Shown here piece by piece: positions 13,775 through 28,700 of a stretch of DNA of 64,000 nucleotides. Positions within the stretch are counted from its first letter, which is position 1; each line of letters begins with the position of its first letter. The translations under genes were made by a program, and so were the position numbers. The notes beneath the pieces were generated by a model. That model saw only the letters and a program-made list of their open reading frames with translations. It did not search any database and was not told the origin of the DNA. This DNA is from Paragordius varius (taxonomy: Eukaryota; Nematomorpha): the NCBI GenBank assembly GCA_964247055.1, contig OZ176050.1, positions 9,548,001-9,612,000 of the forward strand, written 5' to 3'.

Positions 13775-16700
13775 CAAAAAGATTGTTTTATATACCATTT
13801 ACAATTCAAATTCACCCTTGAACAATTCATATTCACCCTAAAAATAAATTATGTGTTTTCGGGCTAATATAATTTATTATTAATATAAAAAATATCATTA
13901 TCGCTTTGTTTATTATTTTTTCAGTATTGTTTTAATTTTAAACAAAATATTGTTTTTAAAAATATAAAAAAATATAGCTAATTTTTAATTTAAAAAAACA
14001 CATAATATTTTAGGATGAATTTGAATTTTTCGAGGGTAAATTTGAATTGTTCGAGGGTGAATTCTAATTGTTCAAGGGTAAATTTGAATTGTTCAAGGGT
14101 GAATTTGAAGTGTAAATGGTATATAAAGCAATCAAACTATATAATTAATTATAAATAATAGCACATCATCGTTTTCAGAGCCAATAAAATTAAAATTTTA
14201 ACTGCTATTACATATATTTATTAAAATACTTTTATTATCGACTTTAAGAACAAATCTTTATCGTTAAATTAATTAATTAATTTTTTGTTGGTGTTACTCA
14301 ATAATTAGTGAAAATCTAAGGTTTAAATGTTTGTTGTAATAAAAAATAATTACAAAAAATAATATTTAAATTAAATTAACATAACCAATTTCTTTCGGAT
14401 TTAATATAATTTTTATGTATATACAGCTAAATATTGTGGCGCTGTACCTATGATAAACAATGGTTTCGTAGTTCAAGCGGATAAAGTAACCTATGGTGGT
14501 ATCGCTATTTATGAATGTTATCCAGGATTCCATTTCCCAAATAAGGCTCAGCGGCAAATAATTACATGCACAGATGAGGGATGGTCAGAATTGCCTATTT
14601 GCACCTGTAAAATTAATAATTTTTAATTTTGTACTTAGTAAAATGTGCTTTCTATTTATTGTTGCATTATTTAATACCAAGTAAGATTTATAAGCATTTG
14701 ATTATTTTAGCTACAACATGTCCGCCTTTCCCAACGCTAAAAAATGGTGAAATTAATGTGATAACAGGAGATGGGAATTCATATGGGACCTTGCTTAAAT
14801 TTAGTTGTGATCTCGGCCACGTACTGATAAATCCCCCTGTTTCTCTTTGCGGTGCTGATGGTAAATGGTCTAACATGGCCCCAATGTGTCAAGGTCCATA
14901 TATATATATATTTTTTAATTTGTTTAGATTTAAGCTTTATGTCTAAAAAAAATTGATTAGACATAGCTATTGTTTGAAATAAAATTTTATTTATCATAGA
15001 ATGAGAGCGCATAGTATGCAGATATATAAATTGACAAATCCTTATTATATGGATAGTTATTGTCATCAGTATAATGTAAAACTTTTTTTACGATAAGCAT
15101 ATTTTTTCAAAAATTTACATTACTAAACAATAGTAAGAAAATAATCCTTATAGGATAATTTTTAGATGTCATATGTTATTAGAATTATTTTGTTAAAATT
15201 TTAATTGCCATACTTATCATATAGCCATTAAATGTACATCTATCCCATCAATACCCTATGCAAAATATAAAGACGGAACCCCAGGATGGCTAACATTCAA
15301 TGAAACTTTAGATGTTACTTGTATGTCCGGTTTTACTGTTTCAAATCCAAATGTCACTTCCGTGCGTTGTCAAGCTAACGGTACTTTAACACAACCTACG
15401 CCTGTTTGTGTAGATATAAATGATTGCACATTTTCTAATTTTGATTTCCCTGATAATGAGACAATCAGTAGCAACCCTAATAGTGTACAGCAAACCATTT
15501 TAAACCAGTGTGTAGATAGCAGCACTATATGCGTCAATTCTATAGGCAATTATGAATGTCAATGTAAAAAGGGATACCGTCCTAATCTTGGTAAAAACTA
15601 GGAGCTTTTTAAATTATTCTTTAAAATTAAGTTTTATACAACATTAAAATATTTTCTATGAAAAACAGAATGCAAGCAGACGATACCGCTCGGCTTACAA
15701 AACGGTGTGATAGAAGACAACCAAATCAAAACTTCGATGCCAAATCAGTTTAATTCTTTAATCCGTTTTAATTCACGGGATGCGTGGTGTGGTCACGAAA
15801 ATAATGTACCTGAAAGTAATTGGATAGAGGTTTATATTTTGTTGTTGATTTTGCCATTATATAGTTAATACATTTATTCGTTTTTTATCAATCAATAGGT
15901 CGATTTTCGATCGCCACGAATTATTAAAAGACTGCAAGTACAAAATGGACCTATGAAAGATGGTAGCAGTGGGTTTGTCAAATATTTCGAGATACATTAC
16001 AAAAATAATGAAACTGAGTTTCAACCATTAATACAGAGGAATGAAGTAATATTTCGCTTAAATTTGTTTTTTTTTGTTACCAGATATTTTCTATATTTTT
16101 GTTTTTCTTTTCAACAAGGTCATGAAATTTAGAGGACTTTCAGTTGTTGACCAAGTCAATGAAAGTTATATTGATTTACCCTATCCAATCGAAACTAGAC
16201 ACATTAAGATTATAATGAAAGAATTTGAATATGCTCCTTGTTTGCGCCTTGAATTATTTGGTTGCGTAAAAACAGAATGTTTGGGTGAGTTTCTATATTT
16301 AACAATAATGGCCAGTTCTTAACCGAGCTGAAATTCGATAAAAATAATTTAAAATAATTATAAATAATTTAGATATAAATGAGTGTGAAGAGGATCCAAC
16401 ATTATGCAATCCCATATGCAAAAACTTGCTTGGCAGCTATGAATGTTCCTGTTTACCGGGGTTTGTACTATTCAAAGAGAACGGGACTAATGGCAATTTC
16501 CTACCCAAAGGAGAAACTGGTTTACTAAGGCATGATACTATGCGTCTTAATCACACCTGTTTAAGTAAAGCAATGCTCTTTTTAATTTAGCTAAAATGAA
16601 TTGATAAATACATATATCATAATTATTTTTTGTTGTTTAGAGATTCAATGCCCCTTACTTAAAGCACCTCGAAACGGGCAATTAATTTCAAATGTTACCA

Positions 16701-19700
16701 ACGGGCTATTTTATTTTATGGAACGCATTGAAATCCAATGTGAAATAGGGTATCAATTAGTGGGGAAAAGGTTTTTACGTTGCATGAAAGATGGGGAATG
16801 GGATAATCCTTTACCGCTTTGTCAACGTAATATATCCTAAAATATTGGCTTTGAATGCGATTACATATTAAAACAATAATTTATCAAAATAATGGAATTT
16901 ATTAAAGTCACATGTATTATATGATCTTTACCATTGGCTTACTTTTAAATATCAAAAATATTGACATATATTATTTTATTGTTATTACACAAACATGTAG
17001 CTATCAAGTGTAAGGGCCTTTCCTCCGATTTTCACCAAAAAGGCTACATAGCTATGCCTGATGGGAAAGATGTATCATATAAATCCAACATTTCAGTCAG
17101 ATGTATATCACCTAAAGATTTTCCTACCTTTTCAATATCGGACATTTCTTCCGAAAACTCAGCGAAATCCAGAATCGAACCCAATCATGCTGGGGAGAAG
17201 AATTCACCTCTGAGGTATCGTAAAAGTTTGGGTACCCATTTCAGTCAATTTCGTCAATGTGTTTTTGATCCACAAATCCCGATATACAATTTGGATGGAC
17301 GCGTTGACAAATATGGACATCGCGGTAACACTAACCAAATTGCTCATAATGCAACATTTGATATCATAGAGCGAACCATGATAGATCCACATTCAGTGTA
17401 TTGGTTATCCGGGAAAATCCCAAGTTGTCCTGGTAAATATAATTTACATTCAAGTTTTTTGCAAAAAATGTGCCTACCTTTTCTATTAATAAATTATAAC
17501 TTTAGTCTAAACTTAAATTATTTTATAATTAATTTGGACATTATATTGCAACGATTTATTTGTTGTTGTAAATATAAAAAAATGACTTGCGATAAAAGTT
17601 AGCAAAATCAAGATATTCATGAAATAATTGTATTTCCCGCACTTTAGTGGTAAGATGTGGACCGCCAAATGTTATGACTGGTGCCAATTACATATTCGAC
17701 GTGAACAATGATACAACTGTCGGAACGTCTTTTGTTTTCGAATGTAAACTGCCATACAAATTGTCGGGACAAGGAATCCTTAATCACATTAATCGAGTGT
17801 ATTGTGATGAAAGTGGTAATTGGCAATTCGGAACGCTAATATGCAATGGTATTACTTTTTGTCCTTTGCTGGCTATGAAACTAATTTAAATTGCTAATCT
17901 AAGTGTGTTGAATAAAATGCCGTGATTTACCCTACATATGGGAAATTCATAAATTTGTCTTTTTTAGGTCCAGTTTGTAAGGATCCAGGTACCCCTGCAG
18001 GTTCTCAACAAAATGCTCAATCGTTTGAGGAGGGCCAAAGCATAAATTACACCTGTAATCGGCCTGGCTTTATACCAGAATCTCGAATACCCTTAACCTG
18101 TACCACTCACGCCATGTGTGAAAGAATTACTGAGTTAGGTCTTAGTTCCAATACCATTCCGGATTCTGCTATCATAGTCTCCTCTCACTTACCTGGTTAC
18201 ACTGCAAATGTATGCTTTCAGGCTTATAAATTTTAAAACATTTTTACTATATATAATATATTTTTTTAGTATGTCCGTCTAAATTCTCCTAAAGCTTGGT
18301 GTGGTTTCGATTACCCCCCATCTTTAAGGATAGATTTAGCGCGTGAAAATTCTGATCCAGTCTTAGTTACTGGTTTTCGAATTCGCGGATACATAGATAG
18401 TAGTGTTATGGGTCAAATCTCCATATTTAGTCTCAAATACTCGCTTAATCTGGGTATCTATGATATAAACGATGAAAATAGTAATAATGTTTCCCAATTT
18501 GATAATCGTCGTACCCTAGGATACCGTAAATTTTTAATGGCAAACACATACACTTTGTATCCAATAAACTTTACGCTGCCTGAACATCCAATAGGACAAC
18601 TCCGTACATTTACACTTAATCCCCCAATCCTGGCACGCTCTATAATTATTGAAACGAATGAGTTTCGAGAGCTACCATGTATGAAATTAGAACTTTTGGG
18701 TTGTTCCGGAGAAGCCATACTCATTTCAGATAAACTAAGCGGGGAAGATAATACCATATCTGCACATGACCATATCACGGTTGGATGGGATAGGCCTCCT
18801 CCAGTGTGCATAGGTAATGAGGCATATATTTAGACTATTAAATAATTTATGTTTATTTTTTTACATAAGTGATGATTAGTAAACTAGGTCAATGCTCGAA
18901 ATTATTTGGCTTAAAATAATTTTCATAACTTAATAATTTACTAAACAAATGTTTTAATTATTTCACGCATTATATAGATATCGAACCCCCAAGATTTGTG
19001 GATTGCCCCAGAAATCCGATATACGTTCCTGATTTTCATGAAGGATCAGTAATGCGAATAGCAAATTTCTCTAAGCCTCAGGCTATCGACAATTTTGGAG
19101 TTGTAGGTTATTTGGAATCACCTCCATTTATTGAACCTCCTATTTATATGAGTGAACCGGAAATGCAAATAACATATACGGCTTTTGATTATGCGGGGAA
19201 TCAAGCTGTGTGTACTGTTAAACTCATAGTTTTGGGTAATCCTTTCTACTTGAATATATTAATAATTTTCTGATCAAATTAGTAAAAAAAACAAATAGTT
19301 ACCAAAATATTCATTTTTTCTCATAACAACAAGTTTATAATAACAAAATTTTATTAATAAATAATTTTTTGGTTTATCCTATCGCATCCATCTAGTGTAG
19401 ATTATTAAATTATTGTCTCCGATCTTACAAATAGAATTTTCTTTGTTATATATTATTTTTAAATTTGCCATCGATCCAGATAAAACTCCCCCGACTCTTG
19501 TTTGTCCATTGTCCTATGTAAGGGATGTTGAGGAAGGAGTTGCATTCCTAAATCTTACTTTCACAGAAGATAAGTATGGCGTTACCGATGATTTGGAGGA
19601 TAAACAATCTGGCTCCACTGATTCTGACCTATTATCACGCAAAAAATTGAATATAACCGTTTTGTTTGAACCGCCTTATGCAATTATCCAAACAGGTAGA

Positions 19701-22700
19701 ACTCAGCAGGTTCAAGTGACAGCATACGATCATTTCCGCAACAAAGCAACCTGTACTTATCATGTATCGATTCAAGGTTGGTAAATAGTTTAAAGATTTG
19801 TTATTAATAATATACTTGTAGCATGTCATCATTTTTATAGAAAAAATCATCTTATAATGTTAATTAAAGTGCTGTTATTATATAATGATTTAGGCCCTAA
19901 GTGCAGTCTTAGTACACTCAAAGAAATCAATCATGGCGATAAAATATGCGAAAAAACAGGAAGTTCTAATGCATGCCGATACGTTTGCCATGAAGGATAT
20001 CGTTTTATTGATACCGAAGAAAATCAAAAACTATATAAATGCATTGATAATCATTGGATGCCCAATGAATTTGTATCTGATTGTGTTAAGGGTATTTGCT
20101 TAGCATTTTATAAATAATCGATTAGAGAGGAAAATTTTGCTGGTTTTGTAAACCAAAATTAATTGCAATTGTGATTACAATTTTTATTATGTTAGCCGAT
20201 GATTATGCCAAGTATTACATCCATTTGGATATTTTGTACGGGAATCAAGATGTCATAAACTCAGATTGTATGCCCATATATACCAACACATTGAAATCAA
20301 AGTTTCCTGTTATTGAGAGATCCATCAAAGATTCTTGTTCTCTCGGAACGTTACAAATCCTCCCAAATTTCGTTAATTTTTCTCTTGTGGCCAAAACTTC
20401 ACATCAGGTAATATCCATAAATTATTTTATATAATAACAAACCAACAGTATAACATATAAAATTTTAACGCATTTGCTAGATTGAAGGGAAATTTGAGGT
20501 CCATCTTGATGCCAAAAAAGAGGCTTTTCCTCTGCTCAATCGCTGTTTTGCAACGATTGAACTTATGATGAATTATGCTCAAGGAGATATTGCCACTCTG
20601 CTAACAATTAACAAAAATGATATTAATGGTGGTAATGTTCAGGCCCCATCGTTTGAATGTCCAATACTTCAAGCATCAAATGCAAAGAAAAATGAAACAA
20701 AAGTTTACAATACGTATAATTGCAAACCTGGATACATTATAGTGATGGAAGAGGATCGACCTGTTTGTCGTAAGTTTTATGATTGTTTTGATTTTTAACA
20801 CATATTTTAATTCCCTTTCTTTCCCAAAGTCTGCGGCTAACACCATTACCACCCCCTAGAAATATCGGTTGGTTCATAAAAATGCGTGACCGCATTTTTG
20901 AGCGTGGGAAAATTTTTAGTACAAGAGCATACCGTAAAAACATCCTTATGCCCCATAAAAGGGGTCATAAAGATATCTAACTTCTCCGATTCATTTAAAT
21001 TATATCATTTAACACTCCATGACCATTTAGGATAGTTTTATGTCCCAGAGTGATTTGTATATCCTAAAAAGTAGTTAATGTATTAACCCGAATATAAAAA
21101 TATGCTTTTATTAATCTTTTAGGCGCATACAAGTTTTATAAAATATGTAAAATTGAAAAAAATCCTCATTTCAAACTTTTTCGCCCACAGGCAAATTAAT
21201 GTATGTTGTGGTTAAATGCAAGTAACTAGCTTTAAAAAACACTCAGACTACATTTTATCAGCAAAATATGATTTTAAAACCAGCTGTTCGTTTTATTATG
21301 TTTTGGAGCTATCCCAATTTGAGACTCTAGAAGTCAATTGTAAAAATAGCTTTATTAAATACATAAGATAAAGGTTTGATAATTATATTTTAACTAAAAT
21401 AACTTTCAAATTGTAGTTTATTTACAAAATTGAGCTCTGTGATATAAAACTACCCTAACTTGTTAACTAAGACAAAATAAAAACGTCATGGAGTGTTAAA
21501 ATAAAATATAACCAACAAGGTTATATATTGATAGAATAAAAAGTTTTCTTGGCAATACAAGTTATATATAAATTATGTATGTATTTAGTACCCTGCAGCC
21601 CTGGGACTTTTGAACATGCCAATCGGACATGCAACCCTTGTCCGCAGGGATCTTATCAAGATAATTATGCCTCCATTGAATGCAAAAAATGTCCAAGCCA
21701 AACCTATACAATAAATGAAATGTCGAAATCTCCTTTGGATTGTTTGGGTATACAAAAAATTGTTGATGCTAAATTTTGATTGGTTCCAAATTTAATATCA
21801 GTGTAATTAATTATTTGTAGAAATTTGAGGCATTTGAAAATTAAATTGAGCTTGATTAAACTAATAGGTCAATACCATTGATAAAACACATCGTCATTCT
21901 TTGAAAATAAAATTTTTAGAAAATGGCGTATATCCTGTTTTTATTTCCAAATCAATAAATGCATGCATTGGAGAACTTTTAATTTGAAATATAAAGTAGT
22001 ATAGAGAAAGCAACATATTTTATGTTTGGATGTGATATGACAGTATAAATTTTTAATTTGTAAAAAGCAAACCAAAAACGAATTGCCCTAAATACATAGA
22101 ATAACAGATAAATCATTTTTTTGGCAAATGAAAATTTTAGAATCGATTTCATTCGGAACGTTTAATATATTTTTAACCGAAGACAACAAAAACTTTGAAC
22201 CCGAAAGGTTCTAAATACATCATTCATTTATATGTAAATTATTGTTAGTAATTATTTTCGATCAATATTTTTTTCCAAAAGATATTTGCGGGAATGGAAC
22301 ATATTCGCCCAGTGGTATGGTCCCGTGTCAAGCATGTCCCTATAATACATTTACAGGAGATGCTCCAAACTTTGGCACGAAGGAATGTCATCCTTGTCCG
22401 GAAGGCAAATACACGGTTGGACCTGCTACTATAAACGCTTCGTCTTGCAAAGGTAGTTGTAAAAAAATTATGGCATAAAATACTTTTTAATATTAGTGTT
22501 ATGTACGTCTTTGGCTAATTTAATGGTTTAAAAATATCCATAAAACTCTTATATAATTTGTATAGAAACATGTTTACCTGGATATTTTTCACCGACTGGG
22601 TTAGAACCGTGTTTTGCATGTCCGCACAACCATTACCAAAACAAGAGTGGACAGACCTCTTGTAACGAGTGTGCTGATGATTACATGACAATAAAAAATG

Positions 22701-25700
22701 GTTCCATTCAACACACCGATTGTGTTCTTGGTATGATTATTCACAAATTTTTTAGATGTCTTACAATTTATTTTGCTTACAATTATTTATATTTTTGCGA
22801 AGTTTTATCTGATACAAAACCCTTTAATCGATTTATTATAGTTTATTAATTAACTTTAATTTATAATTAGTAAATTGCACGAAATCGTGTCAAAATGGTG
22901 GTATTTGCAAAGTGTTGTACCACAAGGAGATTTGTGTTTGTCCTTCTGGTTTCATAGGGACACAGTGTGAAACTAATATCAATGAATGTGACACTCTACC
23001 CTGCTTTAATGGTGGCACCTGCAGAGATGGAAACAATGGATATATGTGTGAATGTCCCAAAGGTTAATTCATAAATACAAGTTGAAAATGTGTTGCTTTT
23101 AACTTCATTATTTGCAATGAAATATATTCAACAAAATCTGTTTTTAATACTCATTTTACAATGCATTGTAACTAATAATATTCCTTTTTTAACGACATTA
23201 AATGCAATTATTAAACTAAAAATTTCACAACAACCTACATTATATAAATAAAATACAGTTTAGAGTCTCTTTTTTCCTTTTTTATTAAAGAGGGCTTAAA
23301 TTGTATCCGCACTTGTGAAGGCTTTAACATTCGCCTGTTCAGGGCTGACAGTGATGACGGAAAAATTGCGTAGTTCCGGGGTTCGAACTCAGGCACGCAG
23401 AAAGTCCGGAGCCCTACCTATTATGCCATCACGCCTCTAACAACCTACACTATATATTAGTTTAACAATAATATTATGTCATAGGTTTTAGCGGTTATCG
23501 ATGTGAATTAGTCCCAGATAATTGCTTGGATGGCAATGTGTGTTCACCTAATTCTATGTGCCGCAACGTTCAGGGTACTCATGAATGTATTTGCCGAAAA
23601 GGTTATACCGGAAAATGGTATAATTAATATATTTATCTTATCAACAATAAAAACGTTTTATATTTTTTTAATTTGTTCATTATATGGCAAATTCGTTTAT
23701 AGGTGTAATGAAACGATAAACAGTTGTGATTCAGATGAAAATCCTTGCTTCAATGACGGTGTGTGTATACCAGGTCCATTAGATAGATATCGATGTGAAT
23801 GCTTAGATGGATGGACTGGAAAATATTGTCAGATAAATATAGGTAATATATAATATTATTTTTGTTAATCTAAAAAATTTTTAATCTTATTTAAAAAAAA
23901 ATAAATATTGTGCATAAGTAAAATATAATATAGTTTTATTACCATAATAATAATAATAATAGTTTTAACGTTATAGGGATTATATTATAATATAATCCCT
24001 ATAACGTTAAAACTACTGGTTATATTTGGACTTCAAAATCAATAAATATTAATTTCGATTACAAAAATATTTGAATAGATGATTGTGCCGAAAACCCTTG
24101 CTTGCTAGGAGCCAAATGTATAGATCTTCACAATGATTTTTCTTGTGAATGCCCGCCGGGATTTACAGGAAAACGATGTGAAACGAAACAAAATCTATGT
24201 CTTCCAAACATTTGTAATAATGGAACTTGTGTCGATAGATTATTTAGCTATGAATGTGTATGTCCGTATGGATATTCGGGTATTCTATAGAAAATGTTTC
24301 CTTAAACATAAACTTCGTCAATAAATTTATATAAAGGAGAGAATACTTTTATAACTTTTAACCGAGTTAGTTCGTTTGTAAGGTTTCAGCCCCCAACTAT
24401 TTAATTATATACTCATATTTTCAAAATAAAAAAGGTCAACATTGTGAAGAGAATATCGATGAATGCGAATCGAATCCTTGTCAAAACAATGGAACTTGCA
24501 TAGACCTTATAGATAATTTTGAGTGTGCTTGCTTACCCGGTTTTACTGGTCATGAATGTCAATACAATATCGATGATTGTGGAGATAGCAATCCATGTTC
24601 AAATGATGGAGTTTGTGTGGATGGAATTAACAGTTTTGAATGCAAATGCCCAGATGGAATAACAGGTTTGAATTCATTTAATAACCATTTTTTGCTAAAA
24701 TGTTAATTTCTCATTTATCTTTGATGTATCAGGGGTTGTAATATATTAAAAGCGACATGAATTTACTAGATTAGCAAAAAATAAGTAATGCCCGTGATGT
24801 TAGGCAATAAAACTCGAAAAAACCAAAAACTTTTTTAAAAAATATCTTCGTGATATATTGCGATAATATCTATATCTTAAATAATAAATGAAATAAATAT
24901 AATAGGTGATTTATGTGAGATCAATATTAACGAATGTGCCGAAAATCCATGTAACATATCTGGGTCAATCAATTGTACCGATTTGATAAACGGTTATGAA
25001 TGTCATTGTCGACTGGGTTACCAAGGGAAACAATGTGAGGTAAAGAGAGTTTATTGTAATGGTAAATGACCGATTGATTATGTTTTGTAAAATAACAGTT
25101 GCTAAATCCATAAGATAAACGAAAAATAAATAGAAAATTAATTGAAAGTTATATTTATTAACAGAAATTATAAATAATATGTAAAACCCTTTCCCCAATA
25201 GTAATCGACTAGTTTTGTGCTTGGTTATTACAAAGAAAGTTTATGTTTATGCTAAAATTTTGGCCCAGATTAAAAAGTTAATGTAATCATAAAATATATT
25301 CTATATTTTATATTGTTTCGCATATCTATCTAACGGAAATTTTTCAACATAAAACAGATAAATATAAATGATTGCGCATATAACCCGTGTCTAAATGGTG
25401 GCATTTGTCTTGACCAAGAATCTGGATATGAATGTAAATGTCCCTCAGGATGGCACGGAAAGAATTGCGAAGCTATGATGGACCGTTGTCAAGAAAATGC
25501 CCTCTACTGCAAAAATGGTGGAAAGTGTTACAATACCTTTGAAGATTTCTATTGCGCGTAAATTTTTAAAATCATTTATTTGCAAAATAAAATTAATATC
25601 GTCTATCGACTAGCGACTTTACATTTTTATTTAAATTAATGTGAATTATATTTGGTCAATACTTAGTGATTACTTATTTCGTTAGATGCTCTCCTGGGTA

Positions 25701-28700
25701 CAGTGGAAAACGTTGCGAAGGTACCCCGGATTTATGTGCAGGTAACCCTTGTTTGAACGGTGGTACCTGCCTAGTTGAAAATGGAATGCTACGTTGCCAA
25801 TGCCTTATGGGTTAGTTGTTTATATATAATCCGAGATAATTAGCCATTTTAATAATTGAACCAGCAATAGCGTTTATAATATTTGAAAAGGCACCTTTTC
25901 TGTCTTACTCCATAATGATTAGGGCATTATATCTACATTAAATAACACTAGTCGACAAATTTGGACATTTTTGAGCACCACCACTCAAACTTTTAAATAT
26001 GACTAATTTCAGTGTTTTAAAACCGAATGTGAAAAAACTTTTGATCCCGCCAATCACAATTTTGAAATATTATAGGTTTTTCAATTTTTCAAAAACAAGA
26101 GAAAATCGAGAGAAAATTACATATAACTTTATAATAAAATGTTATTATATTATAAACTTAATATAATTTAATAAAGCGTTTTAAACTCTATCTTTTGAAT
26201 ATAAATATGTCATTTAAATATCAGAGAGAAAAAAATAGTACGGACTTAAACGTCAAAATTTAGTCTTTTTCTTTCAAGTGAATTTTTAATACGTATAAAA
26301 AAATTTTAAAAAAATACTAAAAAAGGCATTCTATGGTTTAAACCTTCGGCTTTCAGATAGGCTATATTTTTTTTGTTAGTTTTTGTTCTTTCGAGTACTT
26401 ATTAGGCTTTTTTTCTTGAGTTGGTTCTTACAAATTAATCCTTTATTTATACCTAGTGGATATACTTAATTTTTTAAAATTATTGGTTGTTTGTATTTTT
26501 AATTTCAGATGGATGTTGTGTAGCCACTTTTAGTAGAATTTACTATTATGGGATTGGACCATTTGTATTTACCTAATCTTTTTATTCAATTTAATTGTAG
26601 AATTTATCTAACTTTATTCTGTAAATTGGTTAATTTGACATATCAATTTGCCTGGATTTTGCTTGCAAGTCTCTCTTATCGGTCTTTACGATTACTTATT
26701 GTTATCTTTGCCATATCTGGCATAATTGGATCGCTTGGGGGATATGCAGAGCTTGTGCAGCCGCCCGGATCTATCACATTATACATAAGCCCCTTTTAGA
26801 TTTTTAATACTTTGGCTCTTAGCTTGTTTAGTATCTTATTTAGTACCTAGAATTTTGTTATTCATGCATGGAATATTACTTGTATCGACTTGTTCGTTTG
26901 AATATTTACACATATGTACACGAGGAATGATTGTTATTTTTAAATTAAAAACAAATTTAAAAATTAAATTTCAGAAAAATCCTATTGGTGGCCTCAATTT
27001 TCTTTTCTGTTTTGGCCTTTCCATGCCATTAGGTATCAGAAAATAGAAAAATAATGGGGTGGTGCAAAACCTTGTTGAGCAGTGTAATGATAATTTCGTT
27101 CTTGTGCTAAAATATCAATTAAATACTACAGAGTTCAGATGTTTTTTCCTTTTAATCCGATAGAAAAAAAAGTTATTAAAAATTTGGGACCTTGAATAGT
27201 ATAGGTAGATTTTATACCATTAATATTTGTATAAAAGTAATTTATTAACCATTAATTATGAAAACTCAAAACAAAAATATTGTCTTAAACTTAAACACAA
27301 ATATTTTTGTGTAGGATTTTATGGTCAAGGTTGTGAAAAAATGAAAGATCCATGTTTGGAAAATCCTTGCAAAAATAATGGTCATTGTCAGAGTCATTTA
27401 AGCAACCCGATTGGAACATTGGGCGAAACACTATATGTTACAGGAGCAAAACATCCTACATTTACGTGCTCTTGTTTGGATGGATTTGAGGGTGAATTTT
27501 GTCAAACCAATATAGATGATTGCTATGATGAAAATGGAGGTAATTTTATCTTTAATATGGTGCTGTCTTGACCTAAAAACGCTTTTACGATATTTATTTA
27601 TTTAAAATTTATTCGTACATACAATATGATGTTATAAGCATGAGTAATCGTATCTAAAACTTAATTTACTCAAATATTTTAACCCAGAGGAATCCAAGCT
27701 TTGCTCGATTTGCAAAAGTGCTCTAAAAAAGAAAAAATTGTATTTCAATGTCCAAAATTTACGATTATTTTGAAGATATACCATCGGTTAAGCTTAAAAT
27801 AAAAAAACAAAATCATAACCAGCCTGAGAAGATATTTGTGTTGGACACCCCTGTTTAGCCCCTAGCTTTCTTTTTAATGAGTGTGAGCGTTCATTTTGTA
27901 ATTTTAGTTTAAACCAAACCTATTATTGTGTCAAAATGCTAACAGGCACAAAATTAATATTTATTGTCCAAAGATGTTTTAAACTACATTATCCGTTAAT
28001 TAGATGGCATTTATTATATAGTTATTATATTATAATGTGATGAGATGAATTCTGCTAAACCAATTATGAAATATTTTTTTATTAATATTAATAAACAGAG
28101 TTCACAAAGTTATAGAATAATATCCCTATGAAATATGTTTATCATGATAACAGAATGCTATGGGTTCTTGGTGCTTTTGGTTTTGAGGCTTACGAGTCAT
28201 TTAAGAAAGTTAATTCAATTTTTTATATTAATCCAAAATTAATTATCCGATTACACTCCATATTATAAAATTGTACTCATCGTATATCAATACCCATATG
28301 TTATGGTTAAGTATTCAAGGAACAAAACAATATTAGTCAAAAGTCTTGCATTCTCGAATTGGTTTTTAGCAATTTATCCTAATTATGTAAGAGACACTTA
28401 CTAAGCACAAATATACTTTCAATGCCCTGAAGCTATCCATTAGTAAAAAAGAATATAAAATTTGGGGTTTTTGTTTAAAAGAAAGGCATGAACCTATTTT
28501 TACACATTTTAAAAATGTAAGACCGTTGAAGCTCGCATAAAATAAACTTTTATTTTGATGCATTAAATTTAGCAGAAGTATTATATTTATGATATAGTGC
28601 GAAATCTATTATTATGGATTCAGCTAAATATGAAAAATTGTTATAATATTTCAAGACACATATCCAAAATTTCAATTTTGTTCTTTTGTCAGACTCTACA

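Noticed and set aside
23330-23435. A working tRNA gene
   Set aside because: A and B boxes are good, but the sequence lacks paired acceptor and anticodon stems and is bounded by a retrotransposition duplication, so it is a SINE.
26548-26799. 83-codon hydrophobic open frame in a uif-like intron
   Set aside because: Not in phase with flanking exons, and hydrophobicity is expected from T-rich DNA.
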